DNA of 10,250 nucleotides, taken from assembly GCA_947631525.1 (NCBI GenBank), contig CANRLQ010000031.1, positions 1-10,250 on the forward strand, in the 5' to 3' direction. Position 1 is the first letter of the stretch; each line of letters opens with the position of its first letter. This stretch comes from an uncultured Bacilli bacterium. Its GTDB lineage: Bacteria; Bacillota_I; Bacilli_A; RF39; UBA660. This document shows, piece by piece, positions 1 to 6,024 of this stretch. Below the pieces are notes generated by a model that worked only from the letters and a program-made list of their open reading frames with translations, searched no databases and was not told the DNA's origin. The position numbers and the translations under genes are program-made.

Positions 1-119
1 TCATGTGCATAAACAACCATATCTTCTAATGTTTCAGAATCCTTAGCAATCGCAATTATTTTATAAATTGTTCCTTTAAAATGTCTATATGTCTCTCCTA
101 CTTTTACTTTTCTTTTCAT
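1..119 (-). CDS. DUF1653 domain protein, partial (runs off left edge)
   Basis: The first 39 codons of a gene whose 3' end lies outside the window. The visible protein starts MKRKVKVGETYRHFKG and continues with an IAIAKDSET...VVY pattern. This is the conserved opening of the DUF1653 family (YxHFKGxxYxVxxxAxxSEtxExxVVY), small proteins of unknown biochemical role. The start at 119 is supported by an AAGGAG ribosome binding site at 127-132, seven bases upstream. The gene overlaps yqzL by 35 bases in another frame, so the two are probably co-translated. In Bacillus the gene after era-yqzL is recO; here this gene takes that place. Family assignment rests on pattern recognition of the N-terminus only. 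Confidence 0.75.
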   Translation of the reverse strand, partial: MKRKVKVGETYRHFKGTIYKIIAIAKDSETLEDMVVYAH

Positions 120-198
120 TTTCTAACTCCTTGTACTTCATATAATATTCAACTTTTCCAGTTTTTCTAAATAAATTCCATAATAATTCTTTTTTCAT
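85..198 (-). CDS. yqzL: YqzL-like small protein (37 aa)
   Basis: A 37-codon gene starting MKKELLWNLFRKTGKVEYYM and followed by KYKELE. The W-x2-F-x2-TG-x4-Y-x2-YKELE spacing matches the YqzL family of Bacillota, very short proteins of unknown function encoded just after era. The position, 50 bases downstream of era on the same strand, is the expected one. An AGGTGAT ribosome binding site lies directly upstream of the ATG at 198. The C-terminus is short and basic (KKSKSRRDI) because the stop falls inside the next gene. No membrane segment or catalytic motif is visible. Function is unknown, but context and pattern make this a real gene rather than a chance frame. Confidence 0.7.
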   Translation of the reverse strand: MKKELLWNLFRKTGKVEYYMKYKELENEKKSKSRRDI

Positions 199-248
199 TT
201 ATATCACCTATTATATAGTGGTACATTTAATTTTTTTTATTCAAATTT

Positions 249-1133
249 TTATTCAAAATCATTAAAACCAAATTCTTGTAAATATTTTTCTTTATCGCGC
301 CATTTTTTGATAACTTTTACATATATTTCTAAATAAACTTTTTTACCAAGTAATTTTTCTATTTCTGGTCTAGCTTTAATACCAATATTTTTTACCATAC
401 TACCTTGTTTACCAATAATTATTTTCTTTAATGATTCTCTATCAACTATAATAGCTATATTTATATGATAACTACTGCTTGATTTTTCTATATTTTCAAC
501 AATACAAGTTAAAGAATGAGGTACTTCTTCATTTGTAAGATAAAAAGCCTTTTCCCTTACAATTTCTGATATGATAAAAGTTAATGGTTTATTAGTAATT
601 TGATTTTCTTCGTAATATTTTACTTGGTCTGTTAAATACTTTTTAATAACTTTAATTAATTCTTTTGTATTATTATTTTTAAGTGCTGAAATTGGGACAA
701 TATCATTAAAATTATATAAATCTTTATATTCATTTATTTTATTAAAAATTTCTTCTTTTGATAACCTATCAATTTTATTTATAACTAATATAATAGGTTT
801 ATTTACTTGTTTAATTTTTTCTAAAACAAATTTATCTCCAGTACCCAATTGCATAGTAGCATCTACTAAAAATAATATAACATCAACATCATCTATACTA
901 AAATAAGCTTGTTTATTTAAATAATGTCCTAATTTATGATTTGGTTTATGAATACCAGGGGTATCTATAAAAACAATTTGTGTATCTTTTTCATTATAAA
1001 TTCCTTGAATAATATTTCTAGTTGTTTGAGGTTTATTAGAAGTAATTGCTATTTTACTACCAATTATGCTATTTATTAAAGTACTTTTCCCAACATTGGG
1101 TCTTCCAACTAAACTAACAAATCCACTTTTCAT
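249..1133 (-). CDS. era: GTPase Era
   Basis: Era is an essential GTPase that binds the 3' end of 16S rRNA and assists 30S subunit maturation at the inner face of the membrane. The 294 residues match the usual length of about 300. The GTPase domain shows G1 GRPNVGKS (10-17), the switch I segment SNKPQTTRN (32-40), G3 DTPG (57-60), G4 NKID (119-122) and G5 SAL (149-151). The C-terminal KH RNA-binding domain carries GKQG at 241-244, the family's GxxG loop. The start at 1133 overlaps the cdd stop in an ATGA, so the two are translationally coupled. The neighbours ybeY, dgkA, cdd and yqzL give the standard Bacillota gene order. Confidence 0.98.
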   Translation of the reverse strand: MKSGFVSLVGRPNVGKSTLINSIIGSKIAITSNKPQTTRNIIQGIYNEKDTQIVFIDTPGIHKPNHKLGHYLNKQAYFSIDDVDVILFLVDATMQLGTGDKFVLEKIKQVNKPIILVINKIDRLSKEEIFNKINEYKDLYNFNDIVPISALKNNNTKELIKVIKKYLTDQVKYYEENQITNKPLTFIISEIVREKAFYLTNEEVPHSLTCIVENIEKSSSSYHINIAIIVDRESLKKIIIGKQGSMVKNIGIKARPEIEKLLGKKVYLEIYVKVIKKWRDKEKYLQEFGFNDFE

Positions 1134-1513
1134 TTTAAATCATTTTCTGAAAAAGTATATACACATAATTGTTCAACTGTTTTTATACTTTGCTTATTTT
1201 CAAAATAAGATACAATTTCCATATCTTTTTTACAATAATCTACTAATGTTTGTCTACATATAAAACATGGCATTATTTCTTTGTTGCTTTTAGCCATTAA
1301 ATGAATTCTTTTAAAATCATTTTTATTATATCCTCTTGCTATGGCACTATATATAGCATTTCTCTCAGCACATATTCCAGCACTAGGTGATGATGTTTCT
1401 ATATTGACACCTGGAATTAATGTGCCATCATTACACTCTAATATAGCTGCAACTGGATAACTATAATAATTTGATTGAGAATTTTCTAATAATTTTTCTA
1501 ATTTTTCTTTCAT
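1130..1513 (-). CDS. cdd: Cytidine deaminase
   Basis: A 127-residue protein of the small tetrameric cytidine deaminase type, which converts cytidine and deoxycytidine to uridine and deoxyuridine in pyrimidine salvage. The zinc site is complete: CAE at 48-50 (C48 ligand, E50 proton shuttle) and PCFIC at 82-86 (C83 and C86 ligands). The NIE at 38-40 is the usual nucleoside-binding segment, and the YSYPVAA stretch near 17-23 corresponds to the PYSxFPVGA region. It overlaps both neighbours by ATGA (dgkA upstream at 1510-1513, era downstream at 1130-1133). There is no strong Shine-Dalgarno before its ATG, so translation probably depends on coupling from dgkA. Confidence 0.95.
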   Translation of the reverse strand: MKEKLEKLLENSQSNYYSYPVAAILECNDGTLIPGVNIETSSPSAGICAERNAIYSAIARGYNKNDFKRIHLMAKSNKEIMPCFICRQTLVDYCKKDMEIVSYFENKQSIKTVEQLCVYTFSENDLK

Positions 1514-1896
1514 TTTACCACTACCATTTCTATTATCTTTGGAACAAATATTAATAAACCTATTATAAAAGAAGCTATACTAAATGTTAAAACTGCTCCT
1601 GCTGCTGTATCTTTAGCAATTTTGACTAATTCATTTTCTTCTTTTGTAACTAAGTCACATAATGCCTCAATTGATGTATTTAAAAGTTCACTTGCTAAAA
1701 CCAAACTTATCATTACAAGACATAAAATCCATTCCATTTTTGATATTTTAAAAACAAAAGCTCCACTTATTACTAATGTAGCTATAACAAAATGTATAAC
1801 CATATTTTGTTCATTATTTACACAAAGCTTTATTCCATTACATGCATATTTAAAACTATTTAACAATTTCTTTCTATCGAGTGATTTTTGCTTCAT
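1510..1896 (-). CDS. dgkA: Diacylglycerol / undecaprenol kinase DgkA
   Basis: A 128-residue integral membrane kinase. Gram-positive members of this family mainly phosphorylate undecaprenol, recycling the lipid carrier used for the cell wall. Family signatures are the E29-x-N31-x3-H35 region, E70[11 protein letters not shown] (70-81) and [11 protein letters not shown] (92-102). Three hydrophobic helices lie near residues 34-50, 54-74 and 98-118. A reading frame extends upstream to 1944, but I place the start at ATG 1896 because a strong AGGAGG ribosome binding site (about 1905-1910) precedes it. This gives the usual family length and a short N-terminal helix. The gene overlaps the 3' end of ybeY by 23 bases and is coupled to cdd by ATGA. 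Confidence 0.92.
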   Translation of the reverse strand: MKQKSLDRKKLLNSFKYACNGIKLCVNNEQNMVIHFVIATLVISGAFVFKISKMEWILCLVMISLVLASELLNTSIEALCDLVTKEENELVKIAKDTAAGAVLTFSIASFIIGLLIFVPKIIEMVVVK

Positions 1897-2197
1897 TAAG
1901 TATTTCCTCCTGTAAACTAAACATTTCTTTTTCATCTTCTTCATTCATATGATCAAATCCTAATAAATGTAGAAAACCATGAACTGATAAAAAACATATT
2001 TCTCTTTTAAAACTATGACCATATTCTAAAGCTTGTGAATAAGCTCTATCAATGCTTATATAAATATCTCCTAATATACGATAGTCAGTAGTTGGAAAAG
2101 AAGTATCATCTTCTAAAGCAATTGCTATCTTTATTACATTTTCTATATCTTTAATTTCGTTTATCTTTTCATTTGTTTGGTTAAATATTTCAAACAT
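1874..2197 (-). CDS. ybeY: Endoribonuclease / rRNA maturation factor YbeY, apparently internally shortened
   Basis: YbeY is a metal-dependent RNase family protein needed for 16S rRNA 3'-end maturation and ribosome quality control. The C-terminal half is convincing: LGDIYIS (42-48), YGHSFKRE (59-66) and the metal-site motif [11 protein letters not shown] (73-83) with H73, H77 and H83. The protein has only 107 residues against about 150-165 for the family. The N-terminal helix (to about residue 26, IKIAI) runs directly into ALEDD, which normally follows PTDVLSF. The central strands and the conserved YRxxDxPTDVLSF region are therefore missing, in frame. Start at 2197 with an AGAGGA site upstream. 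First gene of the ybeY-dgkA-cdd-era unit. It may be a functional minimal form, a decaying gene, or an assembly or strain-level deletion. Confidence 0.88.
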   Translation of the reverse strand: MFEIFNQTNEKINEIKDIENVIKIAIALEDDTSFPTTDYRILGDIYISIDRAYSQALEYGHSFKREICFLSVHGFLHLLGFDHMNEEDEKEMFSLQEEILNEAKITR

Positions 2198-2222
2198 GTA
2201 AATCCTCTTTTCTATTAATAAT

Positions 2223-2233
2223 ATAATACCACA
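2223..2233 (-). promoter_or_regulatory. Possible extended -10 promoter for ybeY-dgkA-cdd-era
   Basis: On the minus strand TGTGGTATTAT contains a TGn extension followed by TATTAT (2223-2228), about 25 bases before the ybeY start. The -35 region is poor (TAGAAT at about 17 bases). It lies just past the yqfD terminator, where a new promoter would be needed. Prediction by motif only. Confidence 0.4.
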
Positions 2234-2263
2234 TTTTAAAAATAGATTCTACATTAATATTAA

Positions 2264-2323
2264 TTTTATTACAACAAAAAACAACATTATTACTATATAT
2301 TGAATTTGTAATATGTTGTTTTT
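2264..2323 (-). terminator. Intrinsic terminator after yqfD
   Basis: Read on the minus strand, AAAAACAACATATTAC (2308-2323) pairs with GTAATAATGTTGTTTTT (2277-2293) with one bulged base, and a T-rich stretch follows. It begins 20 bases after the yqfD stop and separates yqfCD from ybeY. The stem is A/T-rich with few GC pairs, as expected in this genome. Confidence 0.7.
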
Positions 2324-2342
2324 ATTAAAACAATTAATAATT

Positions 2343-3530
2343 TTAATTATTCTCTATTTTTGGCATTTCGATTATTTTTTGATAATCTGTTATATCTTCA
2401 TATACACTAAAAAATATTTCTAAAATTACAACATCTTTATTGATATCTTCATTTATTATTTTATAACTTAATATACTCTCTTCTTTTTTTAATTTAGTTT
2501 TAATTTTATTAGCTGCTTTTTGTATTGCTTTATTTATTGCTTCTTTTTTACTATATTTTTCATTTATAACAATTGTTTCTATTTGTTGTTGTTTAATAAA
2601 ACTAAAAGGTAAAATATTATTTTTTAATAACACTTTATCTTTAGTTAATTTCGTTTTATATTTTTTAAAATTAAATAAATCATAATATTTATTTAGAAAT
2701 TTAAAAGTATATACATTTTTTTTATTACCTGTTTTTTTTATTTCCTTATATTTTAATGGATATTCGATTGTTACTTTATACCAAGTTTCAGCAAATACTT
2801 TACCATTAGCTGAAACAGTATCTTTTATATCTTCATTTAAATAAATATTACCACTTATTATTACATCACCTTTTTTTACATAATCATTTTTATTTTTAAC
2901 TATTTGTCCTTCTTTAGCTTCTATTTTTTTTATTATGCCACTTTTTGATGCGATAATATTTTGATTAACTTTATTTTGTTTTTTCTCGTTTAATATTCTT
3001 TCTTCTACTCTAATTACATATTTTGTTCCTACTCTTTCTATTTCTAACCAATCTATTTTATCTTTATATTCTATAAGTAATTCTTTTTTTATTTTTTGTA
3101 TTTCATGATAATTTTTAACAAATTGATATTTTTTAATTCCTTTTTCTTCTAGTTGTTCTGTTAAAAATTTTCTAAATTCAGAATCACTATGTATAACCTC
3201 AACACTAAAAATTATATTTGATAATAAATATATGATTAAAAAACCTATTAAAATAGATGTTAATAAATACTTATTTTTTTCGATTATTTTTTTTATTTTA
3301 TAAATACCGTGATATCTTAATATTTCAATATCATAAATGGTTTTAATTTCTTCTATTCTTGTGAAATCTTTTTTATATATTTGTATTATTATTTCATTAT
3401 ATTTAATATAATCAATATTTAATAATTCAATTTTTTCTTTAATCAATTTTCTTATAAATCTTTCAATATTCTTACCTGTTACTTTTATTTCTATTGTTGT
3501 TTTTAATTTATAAATAAAACTATTTTTCAT
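2343..3530 (-). CDS. yqfD: Sporulation protein YqfD
   Basis: A 395-residue membrane protein of the YqfD family, close to the usual length of about 400. YqfD is encoded next to yqfC in spore-forming Bacillota and belongs to the mother-cell (sigma-E) regulon in Bacillus; its biochemical role is not established. A basic N-terminal domain (1-85) precedes one clear membrane helix (about 88-109). A large, lysine-rich C-terminal region then lies presumably outside the cytoplasm, with a beta-rich part around SKSGIIKKIEAKEGQIV (near 195-215) that resembles a lipoyl/RnfC-like barrel, as in other family members. The start at 3530 has an AGGTGAT site that also contains the TGA stop of yqfC, four bases upstream, so the pair is coupled. 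phoH, the usual next gene, is absent. Confidence 0.9.
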   Translation of the reverse strand: MKNSFIYKLKTTIEIKVTGKNIERFIRKLIKEKIELLNIDYIKYNEIIIQIYKKDFTRIEEIKTIYDIEILRYHGIYKIKKIIEKNKYLLTSILIGFLIIYLLSNIIFSVEVIHSDSEFRKFLTEQLEEKGIKKYQFVKNYHEIQKIKKELLIEYKDKIDWLEIERVGTKYVIRVEERILNEKKQNKVNQNIIASKSGIIKKIEAKEGQIVKNKNDYVKKGDVIISGNIYLNEDIKDTVSANGKVFAETWYKVTIEYPLKYKEIKKTGNKKNVYTFKFLNKYYDLFNFKKYKTKLTKDKVLLKNNILPFSFIKQQQIETIVINEKYSKKEAINKAIQKAANKIKTKLKKEESILSYKIINEDINKDVVILEIFFSVYEDITDYQKIIEMPKIENN

Positions 3531-3534
3531 GAAA

Positions 3535-3768
3535 TCACCTTAATTCTATATTTTGAAAATCTCCTTTTATCATTAATTCATCGTTCATTAATTTTGATAC
3601 TACTAAGTTTTTACCTTTAATAGCAACAACACCATCATCATGATTTACAATAATTTTATTAGAATCAAAATGACCTATTGATACATAATTTATAATATGA
3701 ATTTTATCTTTGTAAACATTCATTTCAAAATTTTCTTGTAATAGATAACTTCTAAATTTATGTACCAT
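3535..3768 (-). CDS. yqfC: YabP/YqfC family sporulation protein
   Basis: A 77-residue protein of the YabP/YqfC family, slightly shorter than the typical 90-100. The pattern of a short beta-rich repeat is visible: VYKDKIHIINYVSIGHFD (about 18-35), then VAIKGKNLVVSKL (48-60) and ELMIKGDFQNIEL (64-76). The GKNL and I-x-G-x-hydrophobic elements are typical of the family. No membrane segment or signal peptide is present, so it is probably cytoplasmic and associates with mother-cell membrane proteins such as YqfD. The start at 3768 has a GGTGAGAAT ribosome binding site. First gene of a two-gene unit with yqfD, placed just after the rnf terminator. Exact function unknown. Confidence 0.85.
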   Translation of the reverse strand: MVHKFRSYLLQENFEMNVYKDKIHIINYVSIGHFDSNKIIVNHDDGVVAIKGKNLVVSKLMNDELMIKGDFQNIELR

Positions 3769-3783
3769 ATTCTCACCTATATA

Positions 3784-3812
3784 ATTTTATTAAATAGAAC
3801 TTTAAATATGAA
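3784..3812 (-). promoter_or_regulatory. Possible sigma-E-like promoter for yqfC-yqfD
   Basis: On the minus strand TTCATATT (3805-3812) is followed 13 bases later by AATAAAAT (3784-3791). This resembles the Bacillus sigma-E pattern (ATATT-type -35, CATACAAT-type -10; six of eight -10 bases match). Bacillus yqfCD is transcribed by sigma-E, which makes the match plausible, but AT-rich DNA gives such matches easily. Confidence 0.35.
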
Positions 3813-3839
3813 AAAAAGAAAAACTATTTAAGTTTTTCT
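3811..3839 (-). terminator. Intrinsic terminator of the rnf operon
   Basis: On the minus strand AGAAAAACT (3831-3839) and AGTTTTTCT (3817-3825) form a perfect 9-bp stem around a five-base loop, followed by T6 (3811-3816). The hairpin overlaps the last codons and TAG stop of the shortened rnfB. Confidence 0.85.
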
Positions 3840-4090
3840 ACATATTCTTCCATTTCTTTTAATTTCTCCCCTCTTAAAGGTCGACATTTTTTATATGCTT
3901 CTATATTTTTTAACATTTCTTTTGCCATTCCATTACAAGAACCATATCCACATGAACCACAATTATAACCTGGTAATCTTTTTAAAAATTCTTCTTCATT
4001 GTTATCCTTCTTATTTATTAACAAATCAGTTAATACTAGTATTGTCCCTAGTATTAAAGCTGTTAATGTTACTATTAAAACTCCTATCAT
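3824..4090 (-). CDS. rnfB: Shortened RnfB: membrane anchor plus single [4Fe-4S] domain
   Basis: RnfB is the subunit that accepts electrons from ferredoxin in the ion-pumping Rnf complex. This 88-residue form has the N-terminal membrane helix (about 3-24) and the family's first iron-sulfur domain: LPGYNCGSCGYGSC (39-52) and YKKCRPL (66-72), with C44, C47, C52 and C69 as likely ligands of one [4Fe-4S] cluster. It then ends with a charged helix. Standard RnfB continues with at least two ferredoxin-type [4Fe-4S] domains (about 180-300 residues in all), and these are absent. The stop falls inside a well-formed terminator, so this looks like a settled end rather than a recent frameshift. The start is coupled by ATGA to the 43-residue gene and has an AAGGAG site. 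Confidence 0.88.
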   Translation of the reverse strand: MIGVLIVTLTALILGTILVLTDLLINKKDNNEEEFLKRLPGYNCGSCGYGSCNGMAKEMLKNIEAYKKCRPLRGEKLKEMEEYVEKLK

Positions 4091-4218
4091 TTTTGTTTCT
4101 CCTTATATAAATTACATCCTCCACATTTAGAACAATCCAAATGACAATTATTTTTCTTTGTTAAATGAAGAGTTAAAATAAATAAAACTATTATTAATAT
4201 AAATGGTATTAATGTCAT
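4087..4218 (-). CDS. 43-aa one-helix membrane protein with four cysteines, in the rnf operon
   Basis: I do not recognise a named family. The 43 residues begin MTLIPFILIIVLFILTLHL, one hydrophobic helix, followed by a short basic stretch and C25-x3-C29-x2-C32-x2-C35 before a lysine-rich tail. The four cysteines just after the helix could bind a [4Fe-4S] cluster or a metal ion at the cytoplasmic membrane face; this is inference. It is most likely a real gene: its ATG overlaps the rnfA stop (ATGA, 4215-4218) and its TGA overlaps the rnfB ATG (ATGA, 4087-4090), filling exactly the space between two rnf genes. No strong ribosome binding site precedes it, so reinitiation after rnfA is likely. It superficially resembles the Cys-rich membrane peptides found near FeoB, but gene context is different. 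Confidence 0.8.
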   Translation of the reverse strand: MTLIPFILIIVLFILTLHLTKKNNCHLDCSKCGGCNLYKEKQK

Positions 4219-4781
4219 ATATATCTAGAAAATAATAGAGTCATAATAGCTGCTGTTATTAAAGCTATAGGATAACCTTTAAAAGAATTAGGGACAAAAG
4301 AATTTTCTAATTTTTCTCTTATACTAGAGAATAAATATATTACTAAGGTAAAACCTAAACTACTTGATATACTATATACTAACATTTCGACAAAACTATA
4401 ATCATTTGTAATATTTAATAAAACTATTCCTAAAACAGCACAATTAGTAGTTATAAGGGGTAGATATATACCTAACATATCATGAACTGATTTTAAATAT
4501 TTTTTTAAAATAATTTCTAATAATTGTACTAAAGATGCTATAACTAAAATAAATAAAATTGTTTTTAAATATTCAGTTTTTGTTGGAACTAATAAATTAT
4601 GATATAAAAGGTAAGTTATTATTGAAGATAAAGTTACAACTAACATTACAGAAAGTCCCATAGATAAAGCACTTTTTCTTGATTTAGAGGTTCCAATAAA
4701 AGGACATATTCCTAAAAATTTAGTTAAAACAATGTTTTCAGTTAATATAGCTGTAATAAAAATATTAATTAGGTTCATCAT
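4215..4781 (-). CDS. rnfA: Rnf complex subunit RnfA
   Basis: RnfA is a six-helix membrane subunit which, with RnfE, holds the iron-sulfur centre buried in the membrane that passes electrons across the Rnf complex. The 188 residues match the usual length of about 190. TENIVLTKFLGICPFIG (14-30) and PLITTNCAVLG (108-118) are family signatures; C26 and C114 are the two RnfA ligands of the shared cluster. The start is taken at ATG 4781 with AGGAGG immediately upstream. A second ATG three bases on (4778) fits the spacing about as well. The gene overlaps rnfE by 17 bases and ends in an ATGA with the 43-residue cysteine protein. NqrE of the Na+-NQR complex is homologous, but RnfC/RnfD context identifies Rnf. 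Confidence 0.95.
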   Translation of the reverse strand: MMNLINIFITAILTENIVLTKFLGICPFIGTSKSRKSALSMGLSVMLVVTLSSIITYLLYHNLLVPTKTEYLKTILFILVIASLVQLLEIILKKYLKSVHDMLGIYLPLITTNCAVLGIVLLNITNDYSFVEMLVYSISSSLGFTLVIYLFSSIREKLENSFVPNSFKGYPIALITAAIMTLLFSRYI

Positions 4782-5403
4782 TATTACCTCCTTTTATAGA
4801 ATTAAATATTCCAATTAGGATACCTAATGTTAAAAAGGCTCCAGCTGGTTTAACTAAAAATTCCATTGGAAATAATATACTATTATCAAATATTTTATAC
4901 ATTAATTTGAAACCAAATAAATTACTTGTTGAATTGATAATTGTTAAAGTATTATTACCAAATATTTCTCTAAATAAAGCAATTATCATCAATACCAAAG
5001 TATAACCTATTCCTATACCTAAAGCATCTTTAAAACTAGTTCTTACATTTGTTTTAGAAGCTACTGATAAAGCTCTACCTAAAACAATACAATTAACAAC
5101 TATAAGAGGTAAATATATTCCCATTACTTCATAGATAGCTGGAACATAATTTTGAAGTAATATTTCGATTATAGTAACCAATGTTGATATTATTAATATA
5201 TATACTGGTACTTCAACATTTTTAGTAACAAATTTTTTTATTAGTGAAGTTATAATATTAGAAAATACTAAAACAATTGTAACACATAAACCCATTATAT
5301 AAGCATTTTCAAAATTAGTTGTAATTGCTAAAGTAGAACATAAACCTAAAAGTAATACCAAAACAGGGTTTTCTTTGATTATACCATTGATTATTGTTTT
5401 CAT
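4765..5403 (-). CDS. rnfE: Rnf complex subunit RnfE
   Basis: RnfE is the inverted-topology partner of RnfA in the membrane core of the Rnf complex. The 212 residues start KENPVLVLLLGLCSTLA (10-26 region), the family's opening signature. They contain PLIVVNCIVLGRA (99-111), and C22 and C105 complete the four-cysteine site shared with RnfA. KPAGAFLTLG (185-194) is the usual C-terminal segment. Six hydrophobic helices are visible. The start ATG at 5403 has a GAAAGGAG site and overlaps the stop of the preceding transglutaminase-like gene in a TAATG. The gene order here is E then A, as in common rnfCDGEAB operons. Confidence 0.95.
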   Translation of the reverse strand: MKTIINGIIKENPVLVLLLGLCSTLAITTNFENAYIMGLCVTIVLVFSNIITSLIKKFVTKNVEVPVYILIISTLVTIIEILLQNYVPAIYEVMGIYLPLIVVNCIVLGRALSVASKTNVRTSFKDALGIGIGYTLVLMIIALFREIFGNNTLTIINSTSNLFGFKLMYKIFDNSILFPMEFLVKPAGAFLTLGILIGIFNSIKGGNNDEPN

Positions 5404-5939
5404 TATTTTCTCCTTTCTAATACAATATCACTAATTGTAACATCAATATTTTTAATATTTTCTTCATTCATAAATGAACCAATATATCTTTTTAAATCAT
5501 CATCACTAATTTGAGCATATCCTAAACAAAGTAAATTATTTAATAAATTAATTCCTTGTGGTGTTTTTTTTAAAACTTCAGTTGGATATTCTTCTAAATT
5601 AATTAAAGTTAAATTATTATTTTTAAATTGAATATAAGTTGGATCTATTAATATATAATTTATATTGTTTTGATTATCTACATATGAAGAAAGTACAAAT
5701 TCATGTTCATAAATACCATATAATTCTTTTGTATTCACAATTTTTGTATCATAATTTAATTCTTTCAATCTTAAATTAATATTATTAGATACCACTTTAC
5801 ATAAACATTCTAAATTATCACTATATTGTTTTAATTCTTTTGTTTCTTCTTTTACTATTCTATCAATTACTTTTATATAATCACTATATTCTTGTTTTTG
5901 TTTACCAATATTTAATAAATTATAATAAAAACTATCCAT
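5403..5939 (-). CDS. Transglutaminase/papain-like protein in the rnf operon
   Basis: A 178-residue soluble protein without signal peptide or membrane helix. Its middle resembles the transglutaminase-like (papain-fold) core: a cysteine in LECLCKVVSNNINLRL (C45 or C47), H79 in YEHEFVL, and D99 in YILIDPTYIQF. The spacing of Cys, then His about 33 residues later, then Asp about 20 residues later, and the IDPTY segment, are typical of that fold. It might cut, deamidate or crosslink peptide bonds, but activity and substrate cannot be told from sequence. It lies in the place where rnfG usually sits, overlapping the 30-residue peptide by eight bases and rnfE by one, so it is expressed with Rnf. I know of no standard Rnf component of this type. 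A catalytically inactive scaffold is also possible. Confidence 0.6.
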   Translation of the reverse strand: MDSFYYNLLNIGKQKQEYSDYIKVIDRIVKEETKELKQYSDNLECLCKVVSNNINLRLKELNYDTKIVNTKELYGIYEHEFVLSSYVDNQNNINYILIDPTYIQFKNNNLTLINLEEYPTEVLKKTPQGINLLNNLLCLGYAQISDDDLKRYIGSFMNEENIKNIDVTISDIVLERRK

Positions 5940-6024
5940 TTATAACCTTAGTTAATATAAAAAGTAAAAGTGAACAGATAAAAGCTGTTATAGTTAAAGT
6001 TAAAATTCCTTGATATTTTTTCAT
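5932..6024 (-). CDS. 30-aa one-helix membrane peptide in the rnf operon
   Basis: A 30-codon gene: a start with two lysines (MKKYQG), one hydrophobic helix (about 7-25) with C17, and a short KVING tail. It resembles the N-terminal anchor of ordinary RnfG proteins in composition and length, but the flavin domain that should follow is instead fused to RnfD upstream. A GGAG ribosome binding site lies eight bases before the ATG. The ATG overlaps the rnfDG stop (ATGA, 6021-6024), and the stop overlaps the next gene's start by eight bases. This tight fit argues for translation. It may be an added small subunit or a remnant RnfG anchor. No database comparison was possible. Confidence 0.65.
   Translation of the reverse strand: MKKYQGILTLTITAFICSLLLFILTKVING

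Noticed and set aside
213..218. TATAAT-like hexamer upstream of yqzL
   Set aside because: It lies only about 14 bases before the ATG and abuts the ribosome binding site, with no suitably spaced -35. yqzL is more simply expressed from the era transcript.
1897..1944. 16-residue N-terminal extension of DgkA
   Set aside because: It lies inside ybeY, and ATG 1896 has a strong AGGAGG site and gives the normal family length.
2198..2342. Possible remnant of phoH in the yqfD-ybeY gap
   Set aside because: Only 145 bases, with stops in all frames, a hairpin and a promoter-like motif. No Walker-type or other PhoH motif is visible.
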